Source of the DNA: Terrisporobacter petrolearius
GTDB lineage: Bacteria; Bacillota; Clostridia; Peptostreptococcales; Peptostreptococcaceae
Length of the DNA: 64,000 bases
NCBI RefSeq assembly: GCF_020748185.1
Contig: NZ_JAHZMO010000012.1
Coordinates: forward strand, 1 to 64,000
Direction: 5' to 3'
Shown here: positions 15,816 through 24,656 of the stretch, piece after piece
How the letters are laid out: every line of letters starts with the position of its first letter
Numbering within the stretch: position 1 is the stretch's first letter
Program-made: the position numbers and the translations under genes
Notes under the pieces: model-generated
What the model was told of the DNA's origin: nothing
Seen by the model: only the letters and a program-made list of their open reading frames with translations
Databases searched by the model: none

Positions 15816-17504
15816 ATGAAGGAATGTATAAAAAAAAATAAAATATTATTATTTATTACAATAATATTTAGTGTTATATCATCCATAACAATGGTAGGTG
15901 TATCATTATTACTACAATCAACCATAGACAAGGTAATGAATGGAGATATGGAAGGATTTAAAAAAATCTTAATTTTTACTTTAGTATATTGTGCAATTAT
16001 GGGATTATTATATTTTATCTATGATATCCTTAGCAAAATGTTCATTAGGAATGTAACGAGAGAACTTAGAAGTAAAATTTTTTCAGGTATAATAAATCAC
16101 AATTATAAAGATTTTAATTCTAAAAATACAGCAGACTATATATCAGCACTGACTAATGACATTAAATTAGTGGAAGAAAACTACATTACATCTTTATTAT
16201 TGGTTTTACAGTTTTCAGTGGCGTTTATAGCAACGATAGGTATATTGCTATACTTAAGCCCCTTGGTGACAGGTTGCTTATTTGTAAGCATGTTATTAAT
16301 TTTTATAGTACCAAGTATTTTTGGGAAAAAACTAGAAAGTAAACAGATGAACCTTTCTAATAAACTTACATCATTTACTACTGTAATTAAAGATATGCTT
16401 AGTGGGTATGATGTTATAAAATCTTATAATTTAAAGAAAGATGCATTTGAAGAATTTGAAAGAGAAAATAAAGATTTAGCTAAGACGAAGTTTGAAGCAG
16501 ATAAATTACTAGTAATAAACGAAACTTTATCTCAGTTACTTGGTATGGGAACTCAATTTGTTGCAGTATTTTTATCAGCATACCTGGTTTTAAAAGGCAA
16601 TATTACAATGGGGACATTGATAGCAATTGTTCAATTGTCAGGAAGCTTTATTCAACCTGTTATTATGATAATGAGCTATGCTCCAAAGATTACGTCTATG
16701 ACTTCTGTAATAAAAAGGCTAGATGATATGTCTAATTATAAAGATAGTAGCTTTACAGGAAGTGAAAACCCTTCATTTGACAGATCTATAGAAATAAGTA
16801 ATGTAAATTTTGCATATGAAGAGAATAAAAGTATTCTTGAAAATGTAGATTTAAAAATAAAGAAAAATAAAAAATATGCTATTGTAGGTCCTAGTGGCTG
16901 TGGAAAGTCAACTTTAGCAAAGTTAATTCTTGGATATTATGCAGACTACAATGGAGAAATCAAATATGATGACAAAGAAATTAGAAATGTAAACATAGAA
17001 AAAATTAATAAGATGATTTCTGTTATTCATCAAAATGTATATATGTTTGATAAAAACATAAAAGATAATATTTGTTTATATAAGGAATTTTCAAATGAGA
17101 ATATAAGCAATATATTAGAATTAAGTGGTGCAGATAAATTTATTAATGAATTGGAAGAGGGATTGGATTATTTTGTAGGTGAGAATGGAAATAACTTATC
17201 TGGAGGACAAAGACAAAGAATAGCCATAGCAAGAGCTTTAATTCAGCAGACGCCAATCCTTGTATTAGATGAAGGGACTTCAGCAATAGATATGCAAACT
17301 GGATATGATATTGAAAGCAGATTATTAAATTTAGACAATCTTACACTAATAACGATTACGCACAAAATGAGTCAGGAATTATTGAGTTTATATGACGAGA
17401 TAATTTTTATGGAAGGTGGCAAAATAATTGAGCAAGGTAGTTTTAATGATTTAATAAAAAAAGAAGAAAAATTCTATGATTTTTATAAGCTGGAAACAGC
17501 ATAA
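15816..17504 (+). CDS. ABC exporter, fused permease and ATPase
   Basis: Half-size ABC exporter, 562 aa from the ATG at 15816. The N-terminal membrane domain has about six helices over residues 1-300. The nucleotide-binding domain follows, with Walker A GPSGCGKST at about 358-366, signature LSGGQRQR at about 462-469, Walker B ILVLDEGTSAID near 482 and an H-loop ITHKM near 512. It would act as a homodimer, or with a partner not present here; the substrate is unknown. The frame is open upstream to 15786, but AGGGGGAG at 15801-15808 places the start at 15816. Downstream is a bidirectional terminator shared with the ACT-protein gene. Confidence 0.88.
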   Translation: MKECIKKNKILLFITIIFSVISSITMVGVSLLLQSTIDKVMNGDMEGFKKILIFTLVYCAIMGLLYFIYDILSKMFIRNVTRELRSKIFSGIINHNYKDFNSKNTADYISALTNDIKLVEENYITSLLLVLQFSVAFIATIGILLYLSPLVTGCLFVSMLLIFIVPSIFGKKLESKQMNLSNKLTSFTTVIKDMLSGYDVIKSYNLKKDAFEEFERENKDLAKTKFEADKLLVINETLSQLLGMGTQFVAVFLSAYLVLKGNITMGTLIAIVQLSGSFIQPVIMIMSYAPKITSMTSVIKRLDDMSNYKDSSFTGSENPSFDRSIEISNVNFAYEENKSILENVDLKIKKNKKYAIVGPSGCGKSTLAKLILGYYADYNGEIKYDDKEIRNVNIEKINKMISVIHQNVYMFDKNIKDNICLYKEFSNENISNILELSGADKFINELEEGLDYFVGENGNNLSGGQRQRIAIARALIQQTPILVLDEGTSAIDMQTGYDIESRLLNLDNLTLITITHKMSQELLSLYDEIIFMEGGKIIEQGSFNDLIKKEEKFYDFYKLETA

Positions 17505-17516
17505 TTAATTGTAAAT

Positions 17517-17558
17517 AAAAAGTGATGAATTATAAGATAATTCATCACTTTTGTTTTT
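17517..17558. terminator. Bidirectional terminator
   Basis: Stem AAAAGTGATGAATTA / TAATTCATCACTTTT with a six-base loop. It lies between convergent genes, with T runs on both strands. Confidence 0.9.
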
Positions 17559-18015
17559 AAGATAGTCCATTTACTGCTTTTAAGGTTTTTGTTGGGCAAC
17601 AAGTTTCATATATAATACTTCCATCTTCTCCAATGTAAGAATTATAAACTGTTAAATTTTTAATCAATTCACTGTAATGATATGCAAGTAAGCCTGCGTT
17701 ATTAGGGGTTGATATTCTTACTACTTTTGTTTCATCAAATTTAAATCTATTTTGTTTTAATATACTTCTTGTAATATTTACATCCCTTGAAGACTGAACA
17801 TCATTTTCGCCTACTATAAATACAAATTTTAGTTGTTTGTTATTTTCTGATATATAATATGCAGAAATATTTAAGTTATTTTCTCCAAGATCATTTAACA
17901 AGGCAGATAGGTATTCTTCGCTAGTATAAACAGTAAATTGAACTATAATAGAAGCATTAGAATTATTTACGCTTGAAGGGTTAACTTTATTTATTAAATT
18001 TTTATCTTTATTCAT
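17557..18015 (-). CDS. Small protein with two ACT-like domains
   Basis: Soluble protein of 152 aa with no enzyme domain. The C-terminal half (residues about 98-150) has an ACT pattern: VVRISTPNNAGLLAYHYSEL, then YIGEDGSIIYETC. This is the beta-alpha-beta layout with the PNxxGLL ligand loop that binds amino acids in regulatory proteins. Residues about 24-72 (VQFTVYTSEEYLSALLNDLG, then QLKFVFIVG) look like a second, more divergent copy. Paired ACT domains suggest an amino-acid-sensing or allosteric partner protein; the partner is unknown. GGGAGG lies upstream of the ATG on the minus strand. It is monocistronic. Confidence 0.65.
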   Translation of the reverse strand: MNKDKNLINKVNPSSVNNSNASIIVQFTVYTSEEYLSALLNDLGENNLNISAYYISENNKQLKFVFIVGENDVQSSRDVNITRSILKQNRFKFDETKVVRISTPNNAGLLAYHYSELIKNLTVYNSYIGEDGSIIYETCCPTKTLKAVNGLS

Positions 18016-18220
18016 AATTCACTGTCCTCCCTTGTAATAATATTAAGACATATTTCTTTAATGTCTATATCCTATAATATGACACAATGGACTTGGATGT
18101 TACATAAAATTACATTTATTAATAAGTTAATAAATTTGTGCTAGTTTTAAATTTATAGTAAATTTGTATATAATAAGATAAAACATAGGTATTTATAAAA
18201 ATAGGAATAAGGAAGTTGTT

Positions 18221-20554
18221 ATGAAAAAGATAAAAATATCAGTTAGAAGCTTAGTTGAGTTTATTATGAAAAAGGGAAGCATAGACAATAGATTTGTAGG
18301 AAATATTAAAGCGATTGAAGGAATTAGAGGTCATCAAAGAGTACAAAAATCCTATGGAGATGAATATACCTCAGAAGTATCTATAAAACATAAATTTGCT
18401 TTTGATGAAGTAGAGATAGAAGTAGAAGGAAGAATAGATGGACTCTTAATTGAAAATGATAAAATTATAATTGATGAAATAAAAACTACCACAAAAGATC
18501 TGCTATTAATAGATGAAGATAGCAATCCCCTTCATTGGGCTCAGGTAAAATGCTATGGATATATGTATTGTATTCAAAATAATTTGGATAATATAGATTT
18601 GCAAGTAACTTACTATAATATAGAAAATAAATCTACAAGAATATTGAGAAAAAACTTTCAACTAAGTGAATTAAAAGAGTTTTTCTTTAAGTTAATTAAT
18701 GAATATAAATTATGGGCGAATATGGAGAAACAATGGATGGAAACAAGAAATGAATCTATTAAAAATTTAGAGTTTCCATTTTCAAAATATAGACCAGGAC
18801 AACGAGAATTCGCAGTGCGAGTTTATAAAAGTATAGCAGATAGCAAAAAATGTTTTGCCATGGCACCAACAGGTACTGGAAAAACTATATCAACACTTTT
18901 TCCAGCTATAAAAGCAATGGGAGAAGAGAAAACTTCAAAAATTTTTTATCTTACATCAAAAAACATAACACGAGAAGTAGCTAATGACACTATAAGCTTG
19001 ATGAAAAAACAAAATTTAATTTTGAGAAGTGTGACAATAACTGCCAAGGAAAAAATATGTAAGATGGAAGAGACTAATTGTAATCCAGATTATTGTCCTT
19101 ATGCCAGTGGGTATTATGATAAAATAAACAGAGTTCTTAAGGAAATTTTAAGTAAATATAATGATTTTAGCAGAAAAAATATTGATGAAATAAGTGAAAT
19201 TTATAAATTGTGTCCCTTTGAATTATGTCTTGATTTAACAATGTTTAGTGATGTAATTATTTGTGACTATAATTATATATTTGATCCTAGAGTTTATTTA
19301 AAAAGGTATTTTGATGTGAAAAAAACAGATTTTACATTTCTTGTAGATGAGGCACATAATTTATTAGACAGAAGTAGAAGTATGTACTCTGGAGAAATAA
19401 ATCAAAATATTTTTATAAAAATGAAAAAAATAATAGGGAAAAAAGATAAAAGAATATTAAATACAACAAAAGAAATAGAAAAATATTTTATAGATAAATC
19501 AAAGGTATTAAATTTAATAAAAGAAAAACATGTTATTGAAGAGGAACTGCCTAAATCTCTTATAGGGCTACTTAATATCTTAATGAAATTTATGGATGAA
19601 TATTTATCAAGAAGCAATGAAGAAAACTCTGAACTACTGGATTTGTATTTTGAAGTTAATAAATTTTTATTTATTTCAATTTTTTACAATAATAATTATA
19701 AAACTATATATAGTGATGAATTGCTTGGTACTAATGTGAAATTATTTTGCGCGAATCCTTCAGACTTAATTATTGAAAAAATGAATAAATCCAAATCTAC
19801 AACAATTTTTTCTGCAACTTTAACACCTTTAAATTATTATAAGGATATTTACGGCAGTGAAGAGGGAGATTTTGTAATAAGTTTAAAAAGTCCTTTTGAT
19901 GTAAAAAATAGGCTGATAATAATAGGAGATGACATTTCTACTAAATATAATAAAAGAGAAGATACAATAGAAGATTTAGTAGAATATATTAAAGTTTGTG
20001 TGGAAAGCAAAATTGGAAATTATATGGTGTTCTTTCCATCCTATAAATATATGGAATTGGCTTATGAAAAAATTAAAGATAAATATAGAAAACTGAATGT
20101 AATCATACAAAAAAATAATATGAGTGAGGAAGAAAAAGAAGAGTTTTTAAATTTATTCAATAATAATAAAGAGACTCATGTGGGATTTTGTGTCCTAGGG
20201 GGACATTTTTCAGAAGGTATAGATTTAACAGAAGATAAGCTTATAGGAGTTATTGTTGTTGGGGTTGGAATGCCACAAATAAACATTGAAAGAGATATAA
20301 TAAAGAACCAGTTAAATGAAAATAATAAAGGATTTGATTATGCATATGTTTATCCTGGAATGGCAAAAGTACTTCAAGCTGTGGGTAGATGCATAAGGAC
20401 TGATAAGGATAGAGGGGTAATTTTACTCCTAGATAATAGATATTCAAATTATAGATATAAAAGCCTTTTTCCACAAGAATGGAGTCCTTATATGAGGATA
20501 AAAAGGCCTAATGATATTAAGGGTTTATGTAAGAAATTTTGGAGTGATGAGTAA
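18221..20554 (+). CDS. PD-(D/E)XK nuclease domain fused to a DinG/XPD-type helicase
   Basis: Probable ATP-dependent DNA helicase/nuclease, 777 aa. Residues 1-160 carry a Cas4/RecB-like nuclease core: EGRIDGLLIEN with the catalytic Asp, IIDEIKTT (D/ExK motif) and the AQVKCYGYMYC helix. A superfamily 2 helicase follows: RPGQREFA near 190, Walker A APTGTGKT near 215, VDEAHNLLDR (DEAH) near 375, FSATL near 530 and QAVGRCIR motif VI near 715. Four cysteines between Walker A and DEAH (CKMEETNC, then CPY, then LCPFELC) fit the iron-sulfur cluster of XPD/DinG helicases. A repair role is likely by analogy. GGAAG lies before the ATG at 18221. Confidence 0.88.
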   Translation: MKKIKISVRSLVEFIMKKGSIDNRFVGNIKAIEGIRGHQRVQKSYGDEYTSEVSIKHKFAFDEVEIEVEGRIDGLLIENDKIIIDEIKTTTKDLLLIDEDSNPLHWAQVKCYGYMYCIQNNLDNIDLQVTYYNIENKSTRILRKNFQLSELKEFFFKLINEYKLWANMEKQWMETRNESIKNLEFPFSKYRPGQREFAVRVYKSIADSKKCFAMAPTGTGKTISTLFPAIKAMGEEKTSKIFYLTSKNITREVANDTISLMKKQNLILRSVTITAKEKICKMEETNCNPDYCPYASGYYDKINRVLKEILSKYNDFSRKNIDEISEIYKLCPFELCLDLTMFSDVIICDYNYIFDPRVYLKRYFDVKKTDFTFLVDEAHNLLDRSRSMYSGEINQNIFIKMKKIIGKKDKRILNTTKEIEKYFIDKSKVLNLIKEKHVIEEELPKSLIGLLNILMKFMDEYLSRSNEENSELLDLYFEVNKFLFISIFYNNNYKTIYSDELLGTNVKLFCANPSDLIIEKMNKSKSTTIFSATLTPLNYYKDIYGSEEGDFVISLKSPFDVKNRLIIIGDDISTKYNKREDTIEDLVEYIKVCVESKIGNYMVFFPSYKYMELAYEKIKDKYRKLNVIIQKNNMSEEEKEEFLNLFNNNKETHVGFCVLGGHFSEGIDLTEDKLIGVIVVGVGMPQINIERDIIKNQLNENNKGFDYAYVYPGMAKVLQAVGRCIRTDKDRGVILLLDNRYSNYRYKSLFPQEWSPYMRIKRPNDIKGLCKKFWSDE

Positions 20555-20560
20555 AGTAGC

Positions 20561-20598
20561 ATAAGAAAAACACTACAGATTAGTAGTGTTTTTCTTAT
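20561..20598. terminator. Bidirectional terminator
   Basis: Stem ATAAGAAAAACACTAC / GTAGTGTTTTTCTTAT between convergent genes. Confidence 0.9.
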
Positions 20599-20606
20599 AT
20601 AAAAAA

Positions 20607-21077
20607 TTAAAATTGTAGTTTGTTTAATATGCCATTAGTTATAATTTTTTTATTTTCACTAAAGTAAACAATCAATCCAGTATAGAACTTATTAGAAATA
20701 TTTAACATATCTTTCATTTCTATTAAATTACCTAAAAATTCTTCTTTATCCATAGTACCTATAATATATCCTATAAAACACTCTAAGTAAGAAGTTGCTT
20801 TTTCTTGCCAGTTAGCTTCTTTTGATAAAGTAGATTGGATAAAAGGTGTTATACACATATATGTAGCTAATTCTCCAAGATCTCTTTCGTCATAGCTCAT
20901 GAGATTTTCTTTTGACTTTATTTTAAAATCGTCACCTAAAAATACTCCATTTAACAAATCAGATGTAACATTAATTATGTAAGTTAGTATCTCATCATCA
21001 GTACTTTTTGTTAAAGAGTGAAATATAATATTATCAGAATCAAAATCTTTATAATGAATTAAATTTTTTAATTTCAT
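20607..21077 (-). CDS. Hypothetical protein, 156 aa
   Basis: I do not recognise the family. It is a soluble, mostly helical, acidic protein without signal peptide or membrane segment. Segments such as DERDLGELATYMCITPFIQ and KATSYLECFIGYIIGTMDKEE alternate charge and hydrophobicity as in an all-helical bundle. The only cysteines are in YMCIT and YLECFIG. TTGGAGGT lies 6 nt before the ATG on the minus strand, so it is very probably translated. It is convergent with the helicase gene and shares its terminator. Confidence 0.75.
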   Translation of the reverse strand: MKLKNLIHYKDFDSDNIIFHSLTKSTDDEILTYIINVTSDLLNGVFLGDDFKIKSKENLMSYDERDLGELATYMCITPFIQSTLSKEANWQEKATSYLECFIGYIIGTMDKEEFLGNLIEMKDMLNISNKFYTGLIVYFSENKKIITNGILNKLQF

Positions 21078-21322
21078 TTCATACCTCCAAGTTATTATAG
21101 TAATAATTATATAATGATTACCATATTTTGAGTATAAATATTATTGGTAATTTTTATTCAATTGCAAAAAATTATTTATCATATAAACACAATGAATTAA
21201 TCTAATTATAGAATATATACAAAGCCTCTATTAATAAATTTATATAATGTATGTTTAAGTATTATATTTATGATATAATCCATAAATATAATACTTAGTA
21301 AAACAGAAAGGATTGAAGTTTA

Positions 21323-22216
21323 ATGGAATTTATACCAACAAAAACAATTATATCATCTTATAATGAAAATCCACATTGGTTTGGAATTAATTACAATATG
21401 AATATATATAAAGGTTGTTGTCATGGATGTATTTATTGTGATTCTAGGAGCAACTGTTATCAAATTTTAGATTTTGATAGAGTAAGAATAAAAGAAAACT
21501 CAATAGAAACAATAAAAAAAGAACTTCAATCTAAAAGAAAAAAAGGAGTGGTTGGAACGGGAGCAATGAGCGATCCTTATAATCCATTTGAAAAAGAATA
21601 TAAACTTACTAGAGAAGCTTTAAGAATAATCGATGAATACAGGTTTGGAATAGGAATTGCTACAAAGAGCAATTTGATAACCAGAGATATAGATATACTG
21701 AAAAAAATACAAAGCCATTCTCCGGTTATAATTAAAATGACAATCACAACCTTTGATAATGAACTATGCAAAAAAATTGAAAGAAAAGTATGTACGTCAG
21801 AGGAAAGATTTAAGGCTATAAAAGAGTTAAGTGATAATAACATATATACGGGTGTATTGCTTATGCCATTATTACCTTTCATTAATGATAATGAGGATAA
21901 TATAAAAAATATTATAAAAAAAGTACATGAATGTGGTGGAAAATTTATTTTTACATATGGCATGGGAGTAACACTTAGAAATAATCAAAGAGAATACTAC
22001 TTTCAACAATTGAGAAAAATATTCCCAGGAGAAAACTTAGATAAAATATATATGAATACATTTGGAGATGTATATGAAAATACCTCACCAAATGCAACTT
22101 ATTTATGGAAAATTTTTAAATCAGAATGTGAAAAATATAATATTTTATATAAAATGGAAGATATTATAAAGGACTATAAGCATAATTATGAAAGAACTCA
22201 GATAACTTGGTTTTAA
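21323..22216 (+). CDS. Radical SAM protein of the SPL-like (Rv2578c/PA0069) group
   Basis: Probable [4Fe-4S] radical S-adenosylmethionine enzyme, 297 aa. The cluster motif CX3CX2C is at Cys32, Cys36 and Cys39 (CCHGCIYC). Other SPL-like family features are YNMNIYKGC just before the motif, GVVGTGAMSDPYNPFEKEYKL near 75-95, ATKSNLITRDIDIL near 113 and GVLLMPLLPFINDN near 175. The family is related to spore photoproduct lyase, but the true SplB has a different layout and this group's reaction is not established. Monocistronic or leading the small gene at 22280. AAAGGA lies upstream of the ATG. Confidence 0.82.
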   Translation: MEFIPTKTIISSYNENPHWFGINYNMNIYKGCCHGCIYCDSRSNCYQILDFDRVRIKENSIETIKKELQSKRKKGVVGTGAMSDPYNPFEKEYKLTREALRIIDEYRFGIGIATKSNLITRDIDILKKIQSHSPVIIKMTITTFDNELCKKIERKVCTSEERFKAIKELSDNNIYTGVLLMPLLPFINDNEDNIKNIIKKVHECGGKFIFTYGMGVTLRNNQREYYFQQLRKIFPGENLDKIYMNTFGDVYENTSPNATYLWKIFKSECEKYNILYKMEDIIKDYKHNYERTQITWF

Positions 22217-22279
22217 TTATTGTTATATATATTTTTTATGATATATTACAAATACAAATCTAGAAGGGAAGAAATATTA

Positions 22280-22561
22280 ATGACAAACATAAAAGAATTT
22301 AATATAAGTGAAGAAGAACTTGCTGAAATAGAAGAGATTAAAGATTTAGCACAAGGGTGCACAAATTATTTATTAGAATCTATAATAAATAGGGAAACAG
22401 GAGAGCAAATTGAATTAGAAGAAGAGAATAAAAAAACTATTTTTAAGTTAGTTTTAAATAAAACAATGGAGTTTATAGAAGAATACTCTTTTCCAAGTAA
22501 TGAAGAAGATTTTGCAAAATATGTTGAAACTATGGTTACATATATGCAAGAAAAATTATAG
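22280..22561 (+). CDS. Small acidic hypothetical protein, 93 aa
   Basis: Unrecognised family: a very acidic, helical protein (EFNISEEELAEIEEIKD, later EQIELEEENKK). It has no membrane segment, and a single Cys lies in the DLAQGCTNY segment. The open frame begins at 22220, but AAGGGAAGA 9 nt before the ATG at 22280 makes that the likely start. It follows the radical SAM gene by 63 bp and ends at a clear terminator, so the pair may form an operon. Confidence 0.7.
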   Translation: MTNIKEFNISEEELAEIEEIKDLAQGCTNYLLESIINRETGEQIELEEENKKTIFKLVLNKTMEFIEEYSFPSNEEDFAKYVETMVTYMQEKL

Positions 22562-22565
22562 GTAC

Positions 22566-22599
22566 AAAAGGAATGGTTGAAAACCATTCCTTTTATTTT
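22566..22599 (+). terminator. Terminator after the small acidic gene
   Basis: Stem AAGGAATGGTT / AACCATTCCTT with a GAA loop, followed by a T-rich tail. Confidence 0.9.
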
Positions 22600-22824
22600 G
22601 TATAAAATTAAAATAGAAATGGAATAAGGTTTTTACAAGGAGTTGCATGAAATAATAAAATGATTTAAAAAATACTATTTAAAATGAAGATTGAACTAGT
22701 TATAATATTGGTATACTAAGTGCTTAATTAATTATTGTTTGATAATGTATCTTTAAATAAAATTTAAAATACTTGTATAATTATATGCTTGTAAAATTTT
22801 TTTTACAAGAAATAAGCTTTTTTC

Positions 22825-22839
22825 TTGAAAACGTTGTCG
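22825..22839. promoter_or_regulatory. cre-like CcpA operator overlapping the sstT -35 box
   Basis: TTGAAAACGTTGTCG fits WTGNAARCGNWWWCA except at the G in the twelfth position and the final base. The position over the -35 box and spacer predicts repression by CcpA when sugars are plentiful. The match is to the Bacillus consensus. Confidence 0.55.
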
Positions 22840-22853
22840 AATGATGGTATTAT
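22825..22853 (+). promoter_or_regulatory. sstT promoter with TTGAAA -35 and extended -10
   Basis: TTGAAA (22825-22830), 17-bp spacer, TATTAT (22848-22853) preceded by TGG, giving a TGn extended -10. It lies 32 bp before the sstT start codon. The -35 half overlaps a cre-like element. Confidence 0.7.
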
Positions 22854-22884
22854 AAATTCAAGAAAAAAACTTGGGGGAGAAAAA

Positions 22885-24111
22885 ATGAAAAAACTAGTCA
22901 ACAAATGGAATAACATTAGCTTAGTAAAAAGGATCATTATTGGTTTAATAGTTGGGATAACGTTTGCCTTAACTATGCCAACACAATTAGCACCCGTAGG
23001 AATTTTAGGATCATTATTCGTAGGAGCTTTAAAAGCTGTGGCTCCAATATTAGTATTTTTTTTAGTTATGGCGGCCATATGTCAGCATAAAGAAGGACAA
23101 AAAACAAATATAAAATCTATAATAACTTTATATCTTGTGGGCACATTAATAGCCGGTATAGTAGCTGTTGTGGGAAGTTTCTTATTCCCGGTAACATTAA
23201 CACTTACTGCAGGAGCTGAAGGAGTGACACCTCCAGGAGGTGTAGGCGAAGTACTAAAAGCTTTATTAATGAATGTTGTTGACAATCCAGTAAATGCAAT
23301 AGCAAATGCAAACTATATAGGGGTGTTAACTTGGGCTGTTGTTCTTGGACTTGCACTTAAAAATTCATCAGATTCAACTAAGCAAGTAATTGTAAATGTA
23401 TCTGACGCCATATCTCAAGCTGTTAGATGGGTAATTAATTTAGCACCATTTGGTATAATGGGATTAGTATTTGATACAATAGCAACATCGGGAATAGAAT
23501 CATTATTAAGTTATGGGCAATTAATAGCTGTATTATTAGGAAGTATGGCAGTCTTTGCTTTAATAGTTAACCCAATAATAACTTTTATATCAATAAGAAA
23601 AAATCCATATCCATTAGTATTAAGATGTTTAAGAGAATCTGGAATTACGGCATTCTTTACAAGAAGTTCAGCTGCAAATATACCAGTAAACATGAAACTT
23701 TGTAAAGATTTAGGATTAGATAGTGATACTTATTCAGTATCAATACCTTTAGGAGCGACTATAAACATGGGTGGCGCTGCAATAACAATATCCGTTCTTG
23801 CTTTAGCAGCGGCTCATACTTTAGGAATAAAAGTTGATATAGGAACAGCGATAATATTATCAGTATTATCAGCAGTGTCTGCTTGTGGGGCATCAGGAGT
23901 AGCTGGAGGATCATTGCTTTTAGTACCGCTGGCTTGTTCATTATTTGGAATACCAAATGAAATAGCAATGCAAGTAGTTGGTGTTGGATTTATAGTTGGA
24001 GTTATACAAGACTCTGCTGAAACTGCATTAAACTCTTCAACTGATGTTCTTTACACTGCAGTGGCAGAGTTTGGCAAGAGAAGGAAAGAATCTGAAAATA
24101 AAGCTGCTTAA
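22885..24111 (+). CDS. sstT: Serine/threonine:Na+ symporter
   Basis: Inner-membrane dicarboxylate/amino acid:cation symporter (DAACS/SLC1 family) that imports serine and threonine with Na+. About 408 aa with 8 helices and two re-entrant loops. Diagnostic segments are [23 protein letters not shown] near residue 35, [12 protein letters not shown] near 260 (the serine-rich hairpin 1), [13 protein letters not shown] near 285 (the NMDGT-like Na+ site) and [15 protein letters not shown] near 335. The frame is open upstream, but GGGGGAG 6 nt before the ATG at 22885 fixes the start. Expression is probably carbon-catabolite controlled through the cre-like site. Serine uptake would feed fermentation through pyruvate. 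Confidence 0.93.
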   Translation: MKKLVNKWNNISLVKRIIIGLIVGITFALTMPTQLAPVGILGSLFVGALKAVAPILVFFLVMAAICQHKEGQKTNIKSIITLYLVGTLIAGIVAVVGSFLFPVTLTLTAGAEGVTPPGGVGEVLKALLMNVVDNPVNAIANANYIGVLTWAVVLGLALKNSSDSTKQVIVNVSDAISQAVRWVINLAPFGIMGLVFDTIATSGIESLLSYGQLIAVLLGSMAVFALIVNPIITFISIRKNPYPLVLRCLRESGITAFFTRSSAANIPVNMKLCKDLGLDSDTYSVSIPLGATINMGGAAITISVLALAAAHTLGIKVDIGTAIILSVLSAVSACGASGVAGGSLLLVPLACSLFGIPNEIAMQVVGVGFIVGVIQDSAETALNSSTDVLYTAVAEFGKRRKESENKAA

Positions 24112-24154
24112 TAATTTTAAGTTTAGATTAATATAAATAATAGGAAATATACTT

Positions 24155-24195
24155 AAAACCATATTGATATTTAAATCAATATGGTTTTGTTTTTA
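24155..24195 (+). terminator. Terminator after sstT
   Basis: Stem AAAACCATATTGAT / ATCAATATGGTTTT followed by GTTTTT. Confidence 0.92.
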
Positions 24196-24336
24196 CAATA
24201 AGGTTATTGCGTTTTTATCTGACCATAATTAGATAAAATTATTATTATCATACAAATATGAAGAAATATATCTAAATATTTTATTGAAGAGGTTAATAAA
24301 AAATATTTAAATATCTATATAAAAAAATCTATAATG

Positions 24337-24365
24337 TTGAAGTAAATATAGTATAGTGTTAGAAT
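24337..24365 (+). promoter_or_regulatory. thiC promoter
   Basis: TTGAAG (24337-24342), 17-bp spacer, TAGAAT (24360-24365), immediately upstream of the TPP riboswitch. Confidence 0.6.
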
Positions 24366-24379
24366 GAAATTAAAATAAA

Positions 24380-24468
24380 ATATCTAGGGGAGCTATTGCT
24401 GAGATTGAATTTTTAAATTCTAAACCCGTTGAACCTGTTTGGATAATGCCGACGTAGGGAGATTAAAT
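24380..24468 (+). ncRNA. TPP riboswitch (THI element)
   Basis: The conserved core is present in order: AGGGGAGC, GCTGAGA, ACCCGTTGAACCTG, GGATAATGCC and CGTAGGGA, closed by pairing of AATATCT with AGATTAAATATT. Thiamine pyrophosphate binding would favour the downstream terminator and switch off thiC. There are 188 bp from the aptamer to the gene, and two terminator-like hairpins lie in between. Confidence 0.96.
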
Positions 24469-24530
24469 ATTGTATATATTTTGTTTTAACATTTTATTGT
24501 TAATTACATTATTTATTAATTTTGATTAGA

Positions 24531-24557
24531 GGTCGTACATTTATTGTATGACTTTTT
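24531..24557 (+). terminator. First thiC leader terminator
   Basis: GTCGTACA / TGTATGAC (one G-U pair) followed by TTTTT, about 63 nt after the TPP aptamer. Probably the riboswitch-controlled terminator. Confidence 0.7.
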
Positions 24558-24567
24558 ATATTAAGAA

Positions 24568-24617
24568 AATCTTTCTTATTTGGTGCAATTTTTGCCAAGT
24601 TAAGAAAGATTTTTTTA
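24568..24617 (+). terminator. Second thiC leader terminator
   Basis: Long hairpin AATCTTTCTTA / TAAGAAAGATT with a further inner TTGG.GCAA / TTGCCAA stem, followed by TTTTTTT. It lies only 39 bp before thiC. Confidence 0.85.
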
Positions 24618-24656
24618 TTAAAAATTTTATAAAGATAAAATGAAAGGGGAAATGAA

